This document shows positions 46,225 to 56,410 of a stretch of 64,000 nucleotides of DNA, piece by piece. This stretch comes from Lewinellaceae bacterium (lineage in GTDB: Bacteria; Bacteroidota; Bacteroidia; Chitinophagales; Saprospiraceae). Every line of letters starts with the position of its first letter. Position 1 is the stretch's first letter. A model generated the notes under the pieces. It did not search any database and was not told where the DNA came from. It saw only the letters and a list, made by a program, of their open reading frames with translations. Made by a program: the position numbers and the translations under genes. The stretch is from positions 1 through 64,000 of the forward strand of contig JACJXW010000010.1 in assembly GCA_020636405.1 (NCBI GenBank). The letters are read 5' to 3'.

Positions 46225-49200
46225 ATGAAGGTAATTTACTCTGCTCTCTTTTTCATTCTGCTGCACGGCATCGCCCACGCCCAATGCGAGGACTTCGTTT
46301 TGACAGTCACCAACGTGCAGCCGCCCTCCTGCCCGAACTCCGCCGACGGGGCTATCAGCCTGAGCGTAGCCGGCGCCCAGGGAACGGTAAGCTACGCCTG
46401 GAGCGAAGCAGGCCTGATCACCCCCACCATAGACGGGCTGGCGCCGGGAACGTACTCGGTGACGGCGACGGATTTTGCGGGGTGTGAGGCGGTGGAGACG
46501 GTGGTGCTGGCGGCGGCGGTGGTGGCTGATGCCGGGGAGGATCCTTCCCAATACTGTGGCGAAGGAGCCGTTACTTTGGGCGGCTCTGTATTATCACCCG
46601 TTTCCTTTGCAGAGCAAGGTGTTCAAACCATCGAGTTCTACAATGCATTATCGGAGCAAGTTTCTTTTGATGGGACGCCGGGCGGAGTATTCATTGGCCC
46701 CGTAAGAGATACGGCGGAATATACCTCGAACAATACCGGTGTATCTATGCAATTGGGAAACCTGAGCGGGCAGCCCGGAGAACAGGTGTACCTACCCATT
46801 TATGTAGGGCAGGGTTTTCAGGATATGGCCGCTTTTCAGTTTGGAGTAAGCTTCGACACCACCATTTTGGAATTGACAGGCATGGTGATCCCCACTAATA
46901 CGCTTCCCAATTTTGGCGTGCCCACTGGAGACCCCCCATCCTGGCCTCAGGGGTTTTTCCTCATCAGTTGGAACAGCCCGGATCCTTTGATTGGACATTC
47001 CCTGCCGGACGGGCATTTGTTAGCGCTGCTTCAGTTTACAGTCACCGGCGCCTCTGTGTCTACTTCCGGCCCCAACATCACCTACCAATGGACAGGCCCC
47101 GACAACTTCACCTCCACCGAGCCCTTCCCCCAGGTTTCCCAGTCCGGCGCCTACACCCTGCGCGTAACGGACACCAGCCAGCCCGATTGCTGGGCGGAAG
47201 ACCTGGTGGAAGTTATCTTCCAGCCCGATAGCATCGGCGTGATGCTGGCGGATACCCTCACCCCCTGCCTGTCCCAACCGGTAGTGCTGGAACCGGAAAT
47301 ATCCGGAGGACAACCTCCATTCTCCTATCTGTGGAGCACCGGAGACACCACTGCATCCATTACCGTAACCTCAACAGATGCTTTGGCCGATTACTCCGTC
47401 ACCATCACCTCCGCCGACGGCTGCACGGGGTTGGCCACAGCCAGGGTGGAAGCGGAAAATACCATCCCCCCGGCGGTAGCGGCCTCCGACCAGCCCTTCT
47501 GCCCCGGCTCTCCAGCGGATCTGCGGGCCACAGCTACCGGTGGCGCCGCGCCCTATACCTACCTATGGAATGACGGCTTCGTCACGGATAACCCCCGGCG
47601 CATTGTCACCCTGACGGCCCCAGCGGCCTATTGGGTGAGCGTGGTGGATGCGAACGGCTGCAGCAGCACACCGGATACCGCCCTGATGATCGAACAGCCC
47701 TTGTCGGAAGTAGACCTCGGCCCCGACCGCTACTTCTGCACCCCCGAACAGGTGCTTCTCATAGCGAGGGTCGTCAGCGGCCCGCCCGCCATTAGCTACA
47801 ACTGGAATGATGGGACGGCGGGACAATTTACCACGGTGCAGCCTTTTCAGACCTCTGATTACATCGTGTCGACCTTTAACACCCAGGGCTGTCCCGATGC
47901 CGATACGGTGACCCTATTCATTGGCCGCCAGGGGATCGATGTCTCTTCTCCTTTGTGTGATGACAATGGCACTCCTAATAACCCCGGCGACGACACCTTT
48001 ACCTTTCAGGCTACCGTCGAGAGCAACCCGGGCGGCAGTTGGGTGAGCAACCTGGGGCCCTCTGACTTCTATGGGCTCCCCGTTACCTTTGGCCCTTATC
48101 CGATCGCCGACGGCGATGTTACCCTCACCGTGGCGGATGGCTTCGACCCATCCTGCACGGCCACCACGGTGGTGGCGCCGCCGGCTCCTTGTTCGGTTCC
48201 CATACCCTGTAACATCACCATTACGGCCACCAATACGATCTGCACCGACAGCGGTACGCCCAATAACCCTTCCGATGACTCTCTCCTGTTTACCCTGTTG
48301 GTAGAGGGCGGCCCCGGCCCCGGCTGGGTGAGCAACCTGGGGCCGACGGGCAGTTACGGGCAGGCCGTTACCTTCGGGCCCTTCCCCATCGCTGCGGGCG
48401 ACCTCACCCTCACGGTGGTGGACGCCGGCGACCCGTCCTGCAACACCACGACGGTGGTGCCCGCGCCGGCGCCCTGCTCCGTTACCCCACCCTGCACCAT
48501 CATCGCCACGGCCACCGACATCATCTGCACCGATAACGGTACGGCAGGTAACCCCGTTGACGATACGTTGTTGGTAATATTGCTGGTGGACGGCGCCGGT
48601 AACGGCTGGGGCAGTAACCGTGCCGACGGCTCCGGCGCCTACGGCGTACCGGACACCATGTCCTTTGCCCTCGCCGACGGCGCATTCAACCTGCAGGTAT
48701 TTGATGAGAACGACCCCACCTGTAGCACCAGCCTGCTGATCGACCCAGCCGTCCTTTGCGCCCCGCCCTGCAACCTGCAGGCCGTCGTGCAGGAGATCAT
48801 CTGCAACGACAACAACACCCCCGCCGATACCACGGACGATACTTTCACCCTGGAGATCCTCATCACCGGCGGCCCCGGCAGCGGCTGGGTGGAAGACAGC
48901 TCCGGCCTGAGCGGGGAATACGGCACGCCCTTCACCTTTGGCCCCTACCCGGCCGACTATGGACATGTGGGCCTCATCTTCCGGGATGTCGATTATTTAT
49001 CCTGTGTGGATATTTTTGACCTGTATACGCCAGTTCCCTGCGTCATCGACTGCCAGCAAAACCCAATCCTGGTCAATTTTGACGTCGTTTTCCCTACCTG
49101 CTTCGGCGCTTCCGATGGAGAGGCCATTGCGATCGTGGAGGGCGGCGCCGGCGGCTATACCTATCAATGGTCCAATGGCGTGACAACATCTTCCATTTCG

Positions 49201-51945
49201 AACCTTCCTGCCGGAGACTACAGCCTGGCCGTGGCCGATGTATTAGGGTGTCAGGCCACCGGAGTCGCTACCCTTACAGAGCCCCCGCTGCTGGTACTGG
49301 ACCTGCAGGCGACACCGGTTTCCTGCCCGGGCGCGAACGATGGAGTCATCAACGTATTCATTACCGGCGGAACTCAACCATACACCTATCAGTGGAGTAT
49401 CATTGGCGCTTCAACCCCTGTTCTGGGAGGGCTGGAGGCCGGAGTCTACAGCGTTACGGTGTTTGACGCCAATGACTGCTCTGTATCCGGAGAGGTGGTG
49501 GTGACAGAGGCCGGGCCCGGCCTGGCGGCATCGATCGATATCATCCAGCAACCTACCTGCCCCAATTCCAATGACGGTGTTCTTTCGGCCAATGCATCCG
49601 GGGGCGTTCCTACTCTTGAGTACATCTGGTCGACCGGTTTTACCGGGCCCACCCACCCCGGACTGGCGCCAGGACTTTATTCCATAGAAATATCAGATGC
49701 CAACGGATGCTCGATCGTGAGATCCATCCTGCTGGAAGCGGTATTGTTCGCAGAAGCAGGCCCCGATCAGGTGCTCGATTGTAATAACCCAACGGTGACA
49801 TTGGATGCCAGCCTTAGTTCTGCAGGCCCCGATATAGCATACGAATGGACGGGCCCTGGCGGTTTACTTTCCGGGCTGGCGGTAATAGAAGTATCGGAAC
49901 CCGGGGTTTACACGCTTGAGGTAACCGATACCGGACAACCGGATTGTTTCGCGACAGATACCGTAATTGTTTTGGCAGGAGAAAACCCTCCGCCGATCAT
50001 CAATATCAGTCCGGTTTATGTTTCCTGCGATTCCGCCGTCCTTTTCTACCCGCTTACCCCTAACCTGGCAATAACCTGGACGCTGCCGGGAGGCGGCGCA
50101 TCCACGGAACCAACTCTGGGCGTTACGGAAAGCGGCGATTACCTTTTCACCATTTTGGACATTACCAACGGCTGTACTGCTTCCGGCCAGGTATCAGTGG
50201 TGTTCGATCCCGGAGCCTGCGCCACACTCAAGGGCCGCCTGGTTCGGGACACCCTGCCCGACTGCATTCCCGCCCCGGACGAACCCGGCCTGCAAAACTG
50301 GCTGATCGCCATACAGGGCGACGGGCAGGTGTACTACGCCGTCACCCAACCGGATGGGTACTACGAACAAAGCGTGCCCATCGGTGATTACGAGGTGTAC
50401 CCGATCCTTCCCGGCCAGCTGTGGCTGCCCTGCCAGGACAGCTACCCCGTCAGCCTGCAGCAGCCCGGCGAGATGGCCATACTGGATATTCCCGTGCAGG
50501 AAGCAGAGGCCTGTCCCGTGCTCTCCGTCGATGTCAGCCTGCCCATCCTGCGCCGCTGCTGGACGCGCAGCATACCTATCCGCTACTGCAATGAAGGCAC
50601 GGACGACGCTGAAGGCGCCTACATCGTCGTTACCCTCGACGACGCCTTCAACTACCAGTTCGCTACCGCCCCCCTGCTCAGCCAGGACGGTAACCAACTC
50701 ACCTTCGATATCGGCGATGTGCCCATCGGCGGGTACGGCACACTGTATGTGACGGTGCAGGTAAGCTGCGACGCCGTCGTTGGCACAACCCTCTGCACTG
50801 AGGCCAAGATCTTCCCCAACGCCCCCTGCTTCCCGCCCTCTCCCAACTGGTCGGGCGCCAGCCTGCAGGTGAAGGGCGCCTGTGAGGGGGGCGAGGTGCA
50901 GTTCCGGGTGGAAAACGTCGGCTCAGGCGACATGGCCGCGCCCCGGCCCTGCATCGTTATCGAAGACGGCGTGATGCTGCTCGTCGCGCCAGACAGCGTA
51001 CAGCTCAACAGCGGCGAGGCTTTCACCTACCGCTTCCCCGCCAACGGCTCCACCTACCGCATCGAGGTGGAACAGGAGCCCTTCCACCCCGGCCTCAGCA
51101 TGCCCGTGGCCGTGCTGGAAGGCTGCGGCATGAACGCCAACGGCAGCTTCAGCACCGGCTTCGTCAACCAACTGGCACTGGATGACGCCGACCCCTTCAT
51201 CGACATCGAATGCCGGGAGGTAGTCGGCTCCTACGACCCCAACGACAAGCACGGCTTCCCCCGAGGCTACGGCGCCGAAAACTACATCTATCCCGGCACG
51301 GATATCGAGTACCTGATTCGCTTCCAGAATACCGGCAACGACACTGCCTTCCTGGTCGTGATCCGCGATACGCTCTCCGGCCACCTGGACATCACCACCG
51401 TTCACACCGGCGCTGCCAGCCATCCCTACACCTGGGACATTGACAGCAACAACATCCTGGTGTTCACCTTCGATGACATCCTCCTGCCCGACAGCACTAC
51501 CAATCTGGAAGGCAGCCAGGGTTTTATCGAGTTCAAGGTGTCGCAGCAGGAGAACCTGCCCCTGGGTACCGTGATCGAGAACAGCGCCGCCATTTATTTC
51601 GACGTCAACGAGCCGATCATTACCAACACCACCATTCATACGCTGGGGCATGATTTTGTCAAGCTTGTCAGCTTCACGCCGCAGGACAATATCCCGGAGC
51701 TGAGGATCAGCGTGGCGCCGAACCCCATGGGCGAATGGGCATTGCTGCAGCTGGAGGGATGGCCGGGTGGCGAAGGGCTCTTCGAGTTGTACGGCCTGCA
51801 GGGGCGGCGGTTGCGGGAGCAGCGTTTCAGCGGGCCCGCTCTCCGCTTTGAGCGGCGGGGGCTGCCGGCAGGGCTGTATGCCTTCCGGATCGTGGATGAG
51901 CGGGGGAGATGGGGAAGTGGGCGGCTGGTGATCCGGCAGGATTGA
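46225..51945 (+). CDS. Giant SprB-repeat T9SS-secreted adhesin-like protein
   Basis: The 1906-residue protein has a signal peptide (MKVIYSALFFILLHGIAHAQ) and many extracellular modules: a SprB-type repeat (about 29-97); an Ig-like domain split by a cohesin-like module (about 122-277); further SprB and Ig-like repeats; four tandem repeats of about 90 residues (571-942, CTDNGTP and GWVSNLGP words); three more SprB-type repeats (about 951-1172); a long Ig/CARDB-like region; a DUF7619 domain (about 1661-1806, GSYDPNDKHGFP, IRFQNTGNDTAFLVVIRDTL); and a T9SS type A sorting domain (1826-1906). It is probably a cell-surface adhesin or matrix protein linked to gliding or flocculation. No T9SS machinery gene is adjacent. 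Confidence 0.93.
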   Translation: MKVIYSALFFILLHGIAHAQCEDFVLTVTNVQPPSCPNSADGAISLSVAGAQGTVSYAWSEAGLITPTIDGLAPGTYSVTATDFAGCEAVETVVLAAAVVADAGEDPSQYCGEGAVTLGGSVLSPVSFAEQGVQTIEFYNALSEQVSFDGTPGGVFIGPVRDTAEYTSNNTGVSMQLGNLSGQPGEQVYLPIYVGQGFQDMAAFQFGVSFDTTILELTGMVIPTNTLPNFGVPTGDPPSWPQGFFLISWNSPDPLIGHSLPDGHLLALLQFTVTGASVSTSGPNITYQWTGPDNFTSTEPFPQVSQSGAYTLRVTDTSQPDCWAEDLVEVIFQPDSIGVMLADTLTPCLSQPVVLEPEISGGQPPFSYLWSTGDTTASITVTSTDALADYSVTITSADGCTGLATARVEAENTIPPAVAASDQPFCPGSPADLRATATGGAAPYTYLWNDGFVTDNPRRIVTLTAPAAYWVSVVDANGCSSTPDTALMIEQPLSEVDLGPDRYFCTPEQVLLIARVVSGPPAISYNWNDGTAGQFTTVQPFQTSDYIVSTFNTQGCPDADTVTLFIGRQGIDVSSPLCDDNGTPNNPGDDTFTFQATVESNPGGSWVSNLGPSDFYGLPVTFGPYPIADGDVTLTVADGFDPSCTATTVVAPPAPCSVPIPCNITITATNTICTDSGTPNNPSDDSLLFTLLVEGGPGPGWVSNLGPTGSYGQAVTFGPFPIAAGDLTLTVVDAGDPSCNTTTVVPAPAPCSVTPPCTIIATATDIICTDNGTAGNPVDDTLLVILLVDGAGNGWGSNRADGSGAYGVPDTMSFALADGAFNLQVFDENDPTCSTSLLIDPAVLCAPPCNLQAVVQEIICNDNNTPADTTDDTFTLEILITGGPGSGWVEDSSGLSGEYGTPFTFGPYPADYGHVGLIFRDVDYLSCVDIFDLYTPVPCVIDCQQNPILVNFDVVFPTCFGASDGEAIAIVEGGAGGYTYQWSNGVTTSSISNLPAGDYSLAVADVLGCQATGVATLTEPPLLVLDLQATPVSCPGANDGVINVFITGGTQPYTYQWSIIGASTPVLGGLEAGVYSVTVFDANDCSVSGEVVVTEAGPGLAASIDIIQQPTCPNSNDGVLSANASGGVPTLEYIWSTGFTGPTHPGLAPGLYSIEISDANGCSIVRSILLEAVLFAEAGPDQVLDCNNPTVTLDASLSSAGPDIAYEWTGPGGLLSGLAVIEVSEPGVYTLEVTDTGQPDCFATDTVIVLAGENPPPIINISPVYVSCDSAVLFYPLTPNLAITWTLPGGGASTEPTLGVTESGDYLFTILDITNGCTASGQVSVVFDPGACATLKGRLVRDTLPDCIPAPDEPGLQNWLIAIQGDGQVYYAVTQPDGYYEQSVPIGDYEVYPILPGQLWLPCQDSYPVSLQQPGEMAILDIPVQEAEACPVLSVDVSLPILRRCWTRSIPIRYCNEGTDDAEGAYIVVTLDDAFNYQFATAPLLSQDGNQLTFDIGDVPIGGYGTLYVTVQVSCDAVVGTTLCTEAKIFPNAPCFPPSPNWSGASLQVKGACEGGEVQFRVENVGSGDMAAPRPCIVIEDGVMLLVAPDSVQLNSGEAFTYRFPANGSTYRIEVEQEPFHPGLSMPVAVLEGCGMNANGSFSTGFVNQLALDDADPFIDIECREVVGSYDPNDKHGFPRGYGAENYIYPGTDIEYLIRFQNTGNDTAFLVVIRDTLSGHLDITTVHTGAASHPYTWDIDSNNILVFTFDDILLPDSTTNLEGSQGFIEFKVSQQENLPLGTVIENSAAIYFDVNEPIITNTTIHTLGHDFVKLVSFTPQDNIPELRISVAPNPMGEWALLQLEGWPGGEGLFELYGLQGRRLREQRFSGPALRFERRGLPAGLYAFRIVDERGRWGSGRLVIRQD

Positions 51946-51983
51946 CAAGTTTATCCCACCTGGGAGAAAAAGTCTGAACAGAA

Positions 51984-52676
51984 CTAAGCACTCTTTATCT
52001 TCACCAACGACATCAGATGCATGAACACCGCCGACGGCATCAGGAAAGCCGGCAGGAAAAGAAAAGGAACCGTGCCGAATTCCTGACCGATGGGAGGCGC
52101 TTCATAACCCCATGCCCCGGGGTTGGCCAGCATGCCCAGGAAAATGGATACGACGATGGCCAGAAAAACCAGGCCCAGGATGTTCCAGGCCAGAAGAACC
52201 TTTGGCGAAAGCGATTTTTTCTGAAAGGCCAGCCAGCCAATTACAGGGGCCGACAAGCCCATGACAATATCGAAATTGTAGCCTTCAAAAGTAGGTTCTA
52301 CAGGGAATATGCCCCTTGCGAAGGTGCAGAAGATGAGCAGTTCCACAAAGATGCGGAAGCTCTGGTAGTAAACGGCGAAGGCGGCAGGGAAACCGGCAAT
52401 GAGCGGCCTGAAGGCCCTGGATGTGAAAAAGAAGATCATAAATACCAAGGCGGGCACTATCAGGAACAGCGGTATCCTTGGCGGCATAGTGAAATTCTGT
52501 AATATGCCGGTAGCGGACAGTAGGCAGGTATATGCCGTCCATACGGCCACAATAGCCCCATAGCCAATGACCGTCTTTTGGACATTCAGCCCCGCATTGA
52601 GCGAAGCTTTGCGAAAGGCGACGCCCATCAGCACAACGGTGGCGAGGTGCAATAACCAATATCCGGTTTCCAACAT
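51984..52676 (-). CDS. Seven-helix membrane protein of unknown function (230 aa)
   Basis: The protein has about seven hydrophobic segments (for example TGYWLLHLATVVLMGVAF, LFLIVPALVFMIFFFTSRAF and LLAWNILGLVFLAIVVSIFL). Short loops carry SRAFRPLIAGFPAAFAVYYQ and FPVEPTFEGYNFD. I do not recognise a named family. No neighbour suggests a partner. The start at 52676 (MLETGYWLLHLATV) gives a clean first helix. Confidence 0.75.
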   Translation of the reverse strand: MLETGYWLLHLATVVLMGVAFRKASLNAGLNVQKTVIGYGAIVAVWTAYTCLLSATGILQNFTMPPRIPLFLIVPALVFMIFFFTSRAFRPLIAGFPAAFAVYYQSFRIFVELLIFCTFARGIFPVEPTFEGYNFDIVMGLSAPVIGWLAFQKKSLSPKVLLAWNILGLVFLAIVVSIFLGMLANPGAWGYEAPPIGQEFGTVPFLFLPAFLMPSAVFMHLMSLVKIKSA

Positions 52677-52734
52677 AGTTTTTCTCTTAAAGACCTCATT
52701 GGGCTAGAAGAGGCCACTGATTTGATCCCTTTTT

Positions 52735-52821
52735 AGACAGGAGGACAAGATGGACAAGATTAACAGGAGGACTGGCAGAGTGCCAAAATCTTGTTAATCC
52801 CCCAATCCTGTCATCCTGTCT
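52735..52821. repeat. Long imperfect hairpin after gnd
   Basis: AGACAGGA (52735-52742) can pair with TCCTGTCT (52814-52821), and CAAGATTAACA with TGTTAAT further inside, giving a long imperfect stem. It sits right after the gnd stop and may end or stabilise its transcript. Similar TTGTTAATCCTGTCATCCTG words are dispersed in many bacterial intergenic regions (from memory). Confidence 0.5.
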
Positions 52822-54228
52822 TTACCACTCCGTATGGAACACCCCTTCCTTATCCACCCTTTCATACGTATGCGAGCCAAAGTAGTCCCGTTGCGCCTGC
52901 ACCAGGTTGAGCGGCAGGCGCGGGTTGCGGCTGGCGTCGAAGTAGGCCAGGGCGGAGCTCAGCGCCAGGGTAGGCAGGCCGAAGTCGATGGCCGTTTTGA
53001 GGACGGCACGGGCGGCGTGCTGGCCATGCAGCAGGGATTCGTGGAAGGCCGGGGCCAGCAGCAGGTTGCGCAGGGCCGGTTGTTCCTGGTAGGCACGGCG
53101 CATGTCTTCCAGCAGCCGGGCGCGGATGATGCACCCGCCGCGCCAGATGCGGGCCACCGTTTCCATTTCCAGGCCGTAGCCGTATTCTTCAGAAGCTTCC
53201 GCCAGAAGGCGCATGCCCTGAGCGTAGGTGATGATGAAAGCGAAGTGCAATGCTTCGCCTACTTGCGAGACGACCTGGCCTTTATCGACTTCAGGAGTAT
53301 TCTCGACCGCACGCGTGTAGTGGGGTTCGGCCTGTTTGCGTTCCATTTTGAGGGAGGAGATCCCGCGCATGGCCACGGCGGCGTCGATAGTGGGAATAGC
53401 GATGCCCAGGTCCATGGCATTCTGGGAAGTCCATTTGCCGGTACCCTTCTGCTTCGCTTTGTCCAGGATCTTATCGACCAGCCATCCATCTGCCTCCTCG
53501 TCGCGTTTGGTGAAAATATCGGCGGTGATCTCGATGAGGAAGGACCCTAGGGCGCCCTGGTTCCAGTTGTGGAACACCTGGTGCAGTTCCTCGTTATTCA
53601 GCCCTCCTACTGTTCTCAGGACGTCGTAGGCCTCGGCGATCAGTTGCATCAGGCCGTATTCAATGCCGTTGTGGACCATCTTGACGTAATGGCCGGCGGA
53701 GGTATTGCCCAGGTGAGCCACGCAAGGCACGCCGTCTACCTTGGCGGAGACGGCCTCCAGGATGGGCCCCACCAATTGGTAGGACTCCACATTGCCGCCC
53801 GGCATGATGCTCGGCCCGCGGCGGGCGCCTTCCGAACCGCCGGAAACACCCACACCCAGGAACTGTAACTCTTTCATCTTCAGGTATTCCTGCCGGCGGT
53901 TGGTATCTTCAAAGTGGGAGTTGCCGCCATCGATGATGAGGTCGCCCTTATCGAGATGAGGGATCAGGGACTCGATGACGCTGTCCACGGCCTTACCGGC
54001 CGGCACGAGCAGCATGATCTTGCGGGGGCGCTTAAGCATGGCGACGAACTCCGCGGTATTGGTGGTGCCCTTTACCGGTTTGCCGGCAGATTCCTCATCC
54101 AGGGCATTGGCCTTTTCGGCGTCCAGGTCGAGGCCGGCGGCGGAGAAGCCGTGGTCAGCGACGTTCAGCAAAAAATTGCGGCCCATTACGCCCAGGCCGA
54201 TCATCCCAAAATCGTAGGTAGAAGTCAT
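52822..54228 (-). CDS. gnd: 6-phosphogluconate dehydrogenase
   Basis: Gnd oxidises and decarboxylates 6-phosphogluconate to ribulose-5-phosphate, making NADPH. The 468-residue enzyme starts at ATG 54228 (MTSTYDFGMIGLGVMGRNFL, the Rossmann GLGVMG) and has GVSGGSEGARRGPSIMPGG, KMVHNGIEYGLMQLIAEAYD and, near the C terminus, RDYFGSHTYERVDKEGVFHT. The longer frame to 54390 overlaps the rpiB gene and is not conserved. It follows rpiB by 40 bp, and its product is the rpiB substrate. Confidence 0.97.
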   Translation of the reverse strand: MTSTYDFGMIGLGVMGRNFLLNVADHGFSAAGLDLDAEKANALDEESAGKPVKGTTNTAEFVAMLKRPRKIMLLVPAGKAVDSVIESLIPHLDKGDLIIDGGNSHFEDTNRRQEYLKMKELQFLGVGVSGGSEGARRGPSIMPGGNVESYQLVGPILEAVSAKVDGVPCVAHLGNTSAGHYVKMVHNGIEYGLMQLIAEAYDVLRTVGGLNNEELHQVFHNWNQGALGSFLIEITADIFTKRDEEADGWLVDKILDKAKQKGTGKWTSQNAMDLGIAIPTIDAAVAMRGISSLKMERKQAEPHYTRAVENTPEVDKGQVVSQVGEALHFAFIITYAQGMRLLAEASEEYGYGLEMETVARIWRGGCIIRARLLEDMRRAYQEQPALRNLLLAPAFHESLLHGQHAARAVLKTAIDFGLPTLALSSALAYFDASRNPRLPLNLVQAQRDYFGSHTYERVDKEGVFHTEW

Positions 54229-54268
54229 AGGGTTTAGATATAGTGATTCCAGATCTTGAAGGAATCGC

Positions 54269-54724
54269 TTATTTAAAGGAATCGTTTTCAATCCTCGCCA
54301 GCTTGTCCAGCCGCCGCTGGTGACGGCCCTCGCCGGAATATCGGGCATGTAGAAACGCAAATATAATCTCTTTAGCCAATTCCGGGCCAATGACGCGGCC
54401 GCCCAGGCAGATCAGGTTCAGTTCGTCATGTTCCACACCCTGGTGGGCCGAGTAGGTCTCGGTGATGAGCGCCGCCCGAACGCCTTTGAACTTATTGGCG
54501 ACGATGGCCGCACCCACGCCGCTACCGCAGATGGCGATGCCGCGATCGACGAGCCCGCCGGCTACAGCGCGCGCCAGGGGAGCTACATAGTCGGGGTAAT
54601 CATCCTGCTGGTCCAGGCTTTTGGCACCGAAGTCGGTGATGTGGTAACCGTCCGCTTCCAGAATATGAAGCAGGTGCTGCTTGAGGGAGAAACCGCCATG
54701 ATCGGCGGCGATACCGATTTTCAT
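54269..54724 (-). CDS. rpiB: Ribose-5-phosphate isomerase B
   Basis: RpiB interconverts ribulose-5-phosphate and ribose-5-phosphate. The 151-residue protein starts at ATG 54724 with KIGIAADHGGFSLKQHLL and has the catalytic-region motifs DYPDYVAP, GIAICGSGVGAAIVANKF and LNLICLGGRVIGPELA, with HARYSGEGRHQRRL at the end. The upstream extension to 54925 is not conserved. It is upstream of gnd and divergent from zwf, so the oxidative pentose phosphate genes share one locus. Confidence 0.95.
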   Translation of the reverse strand: MKIGIAADHGGFSLKQHLLHILEADGYHITDFGAKSLDQQDDYPDYVAPLARAVAGGLVDRGIAICGSGVGAAIVANKFKGVRAALITETYSAHQGVEHDELNLICLGGRVIGPELAKEIIFAFLHARYSGEGRHQRRLDKLARIENDSFK

Positions 54725-54902
54725 AACAATTTGTGCTATTTTGTAAACTTTGCCGGAATTCAGAACTTTTATCATAACAGATGTTCGCAGACATAGGTTG
54801 TTTGGCCAGTAGGATTCCTTTTTCGGCCTGCTCGCCAACCATTCTATACGCCCCTCGGGTACGAGAGGAGTATGCACCCAATAACAGACAACCCAATTCA
54901 TC

Positions 54903-56408
54903 ATGGACCCACAGGTACTTGTCATTTTTGGCGCTTCCGGAGACCTCGCTCACCGCAAGCTGATCCCTGCTCTTTATCAACTCCACAAAGGGAAGTTCCT
55001 CCCGGAAAACTTCGCCGTACTCGGTGTCAGCCGCACCAGTTATACGGACGATGAATTCCGCAAAGAGGCCTTTCTGGAAAACCCCCACCTCTCCGAAGCG
55101 GATAAAGACGAAAACTTCGCTAAAATGCTCTTCTATCAGGGGATAGACACCCTTGCCCAGGACGAATACGCGAAGGTCCGACAGCGCCTGGCGGAGATCG
55201 ACGAGAACCTTAAAACGGGCGGTAATTATATCTTTTACCTGTCCGTGCCGCCCAGTATGTACCCCAAAATACCGGCCTTTCTGGCAGAACAGGGCCTCAA
55301 CAACAGCGGAAAGGGCTGGAAGCGGCTCGTCATCGAAAAGCCGTTCGGTTACAACCGCGAATCGGCGCGCGAGCTCAACCAGCAGTTGCAGCAATATTTC
55401 GATGAAGATCAGATCTACCGCATCGACCACTACCTGGGGAAGGAAACGGTGCAAAACCTTCTCGTTACCCGCTTTGCCAATGGTATCTTCGAACCGCTAT
55501 GGAACCGCAATTACATCCACCACATCGAGATCACTGCCTCTGAAGATATAGGCGTGGGCAAGCGGGGCGGTTATTATGACCATTCCGGCGCTTTGCGCGA
55601 TATGGTGCAGAACCACCTGCTGCAGGTAGTGGCCCACGTGGCCATGGAGCCGCCGACCACCGCCGATGCCGAGTCCATCCGCAATGAAAAGCTGAAGCTG
55701 TTCCAATCCATCCGCCCGATCGGAGAGTCGGAGGTGGAAAAGTATGCGATCCGGGGACAGTATATCGGCGCCTCCATTCAGGGCAACCGGGTGCCCGGCT
55801 ACCGGGAGGAGGAAGGCGTAGACAAAAACTCCACCACCGAAACCTATGTGGCCCTGAAGTTCTTCATCGACAACTGGCGCTGGGCAGACGTACCCTTTTA
55901 CATCCGCACCGGCAAGCGCCTGCCCACCAAGGCCACCGAGATCGTGGTATACTTCAAATCGCCGCCCCACCACCTCTTCCGCAATGAGCTGGACCTGATG
56001 AACATGAACAACCAACTCGTCATCCGCGTCCAGCCGGATGAAGGGATATTGCTCAAATTCGGGATGAAGGTGCCCGGCTCCGGCTTCAAGGTGAAAAACG
56101 TCGGTATGGATTTTCACTATTCCGACCTCACCAACGCTGCCGTGCCCGAAGCGTACCAGCGCCTCATCATCGACGTGATGAAAGGCGACGCCACCCTCTA
56201 CGCCCGTGGGGATAGCGTGGAGGTGGCCTGGAAGTTCGTGGACCCCATCCTGAATGCCTGGAAAAACCAGGAGAACATCAAGTTGTACGGTTATCCCGCC
56301 GGCACCTGGGGCCCGGAAGTGGCCAACAAGCTGATCGACGGCGATAATGTCAGCTGGCGCAATCCTTGCAGCAACCTCACGGATTCGGAGGATTATCGGT
56401 TGTTGTGA
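54903..56408 (+). CDS. zwf: Glucose-6-phosphate 1-dehydrogenase
   Basis: Zwf oxidises glucose-6-phosphate to 6-phosphogluconolactone, giving NAD(P)H. The 501-residue enzyme has the Rossmann motif IFGASGDLAHRKLIPALYQL, the catalytic RIDHYLGKETVQNL (about residue 180) and FYIRTGKRLP with EIVVYFKSPPH. It is the first step of the pathway completed by pgl (95 bp downstream) and gnd (on the other strand). Confidence 0.97.
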   Translation: MDPQVLVIFGASGDLAHRKLIPALYQLHKGKFLPENFAVLGVSRTSYTDDEFRKEAFLENPHLSEADKDENFAKMLFYQGIDTLAQDEYAKVRQRLAEIDENLKTGGNYIFYLSVPPSMYPKIPAFLAEQGLNNSGKGWKRLVIEKPFGYNRESARELNQQLQQYFDEDQIYRIDHYLGKETVQNLLVTRFANGIFEPLWNRNYIHHIEITASEDIGVGKRGGYYDHSGALRDMVQNHLLQVVAHVAMEPPTTADAESIRNEKLKLFQSIRPIGESEVEKYAIRGQYIGASIQGNRVPGYREEEGVDKNSTTETYVALKFFIDNWRWADVPFYIRTGKRLPTKATEIVVYFKSPPHHLFRNELDLMNMNNQLVIRVQPDEGILLKFGMKVPGSGFKVKNVGMDFHYSDLTNAAVPEAYQRLIIDVMKGDATLYARGDSVEVAWKFVDPILNAWKNQENIKLYGYPAGTWGPEVANKLIDGDNVSWRNPCSNLTDSEDYRLL

Positions 56409-56410
56409 GG

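Noticed and set aside
46119..46487. Possible short ORFs in the giant gene leader and start region
   Set aside because: They overlap the hairpin-rich leader or the signal-peptide region in other frames and show no conserved features.
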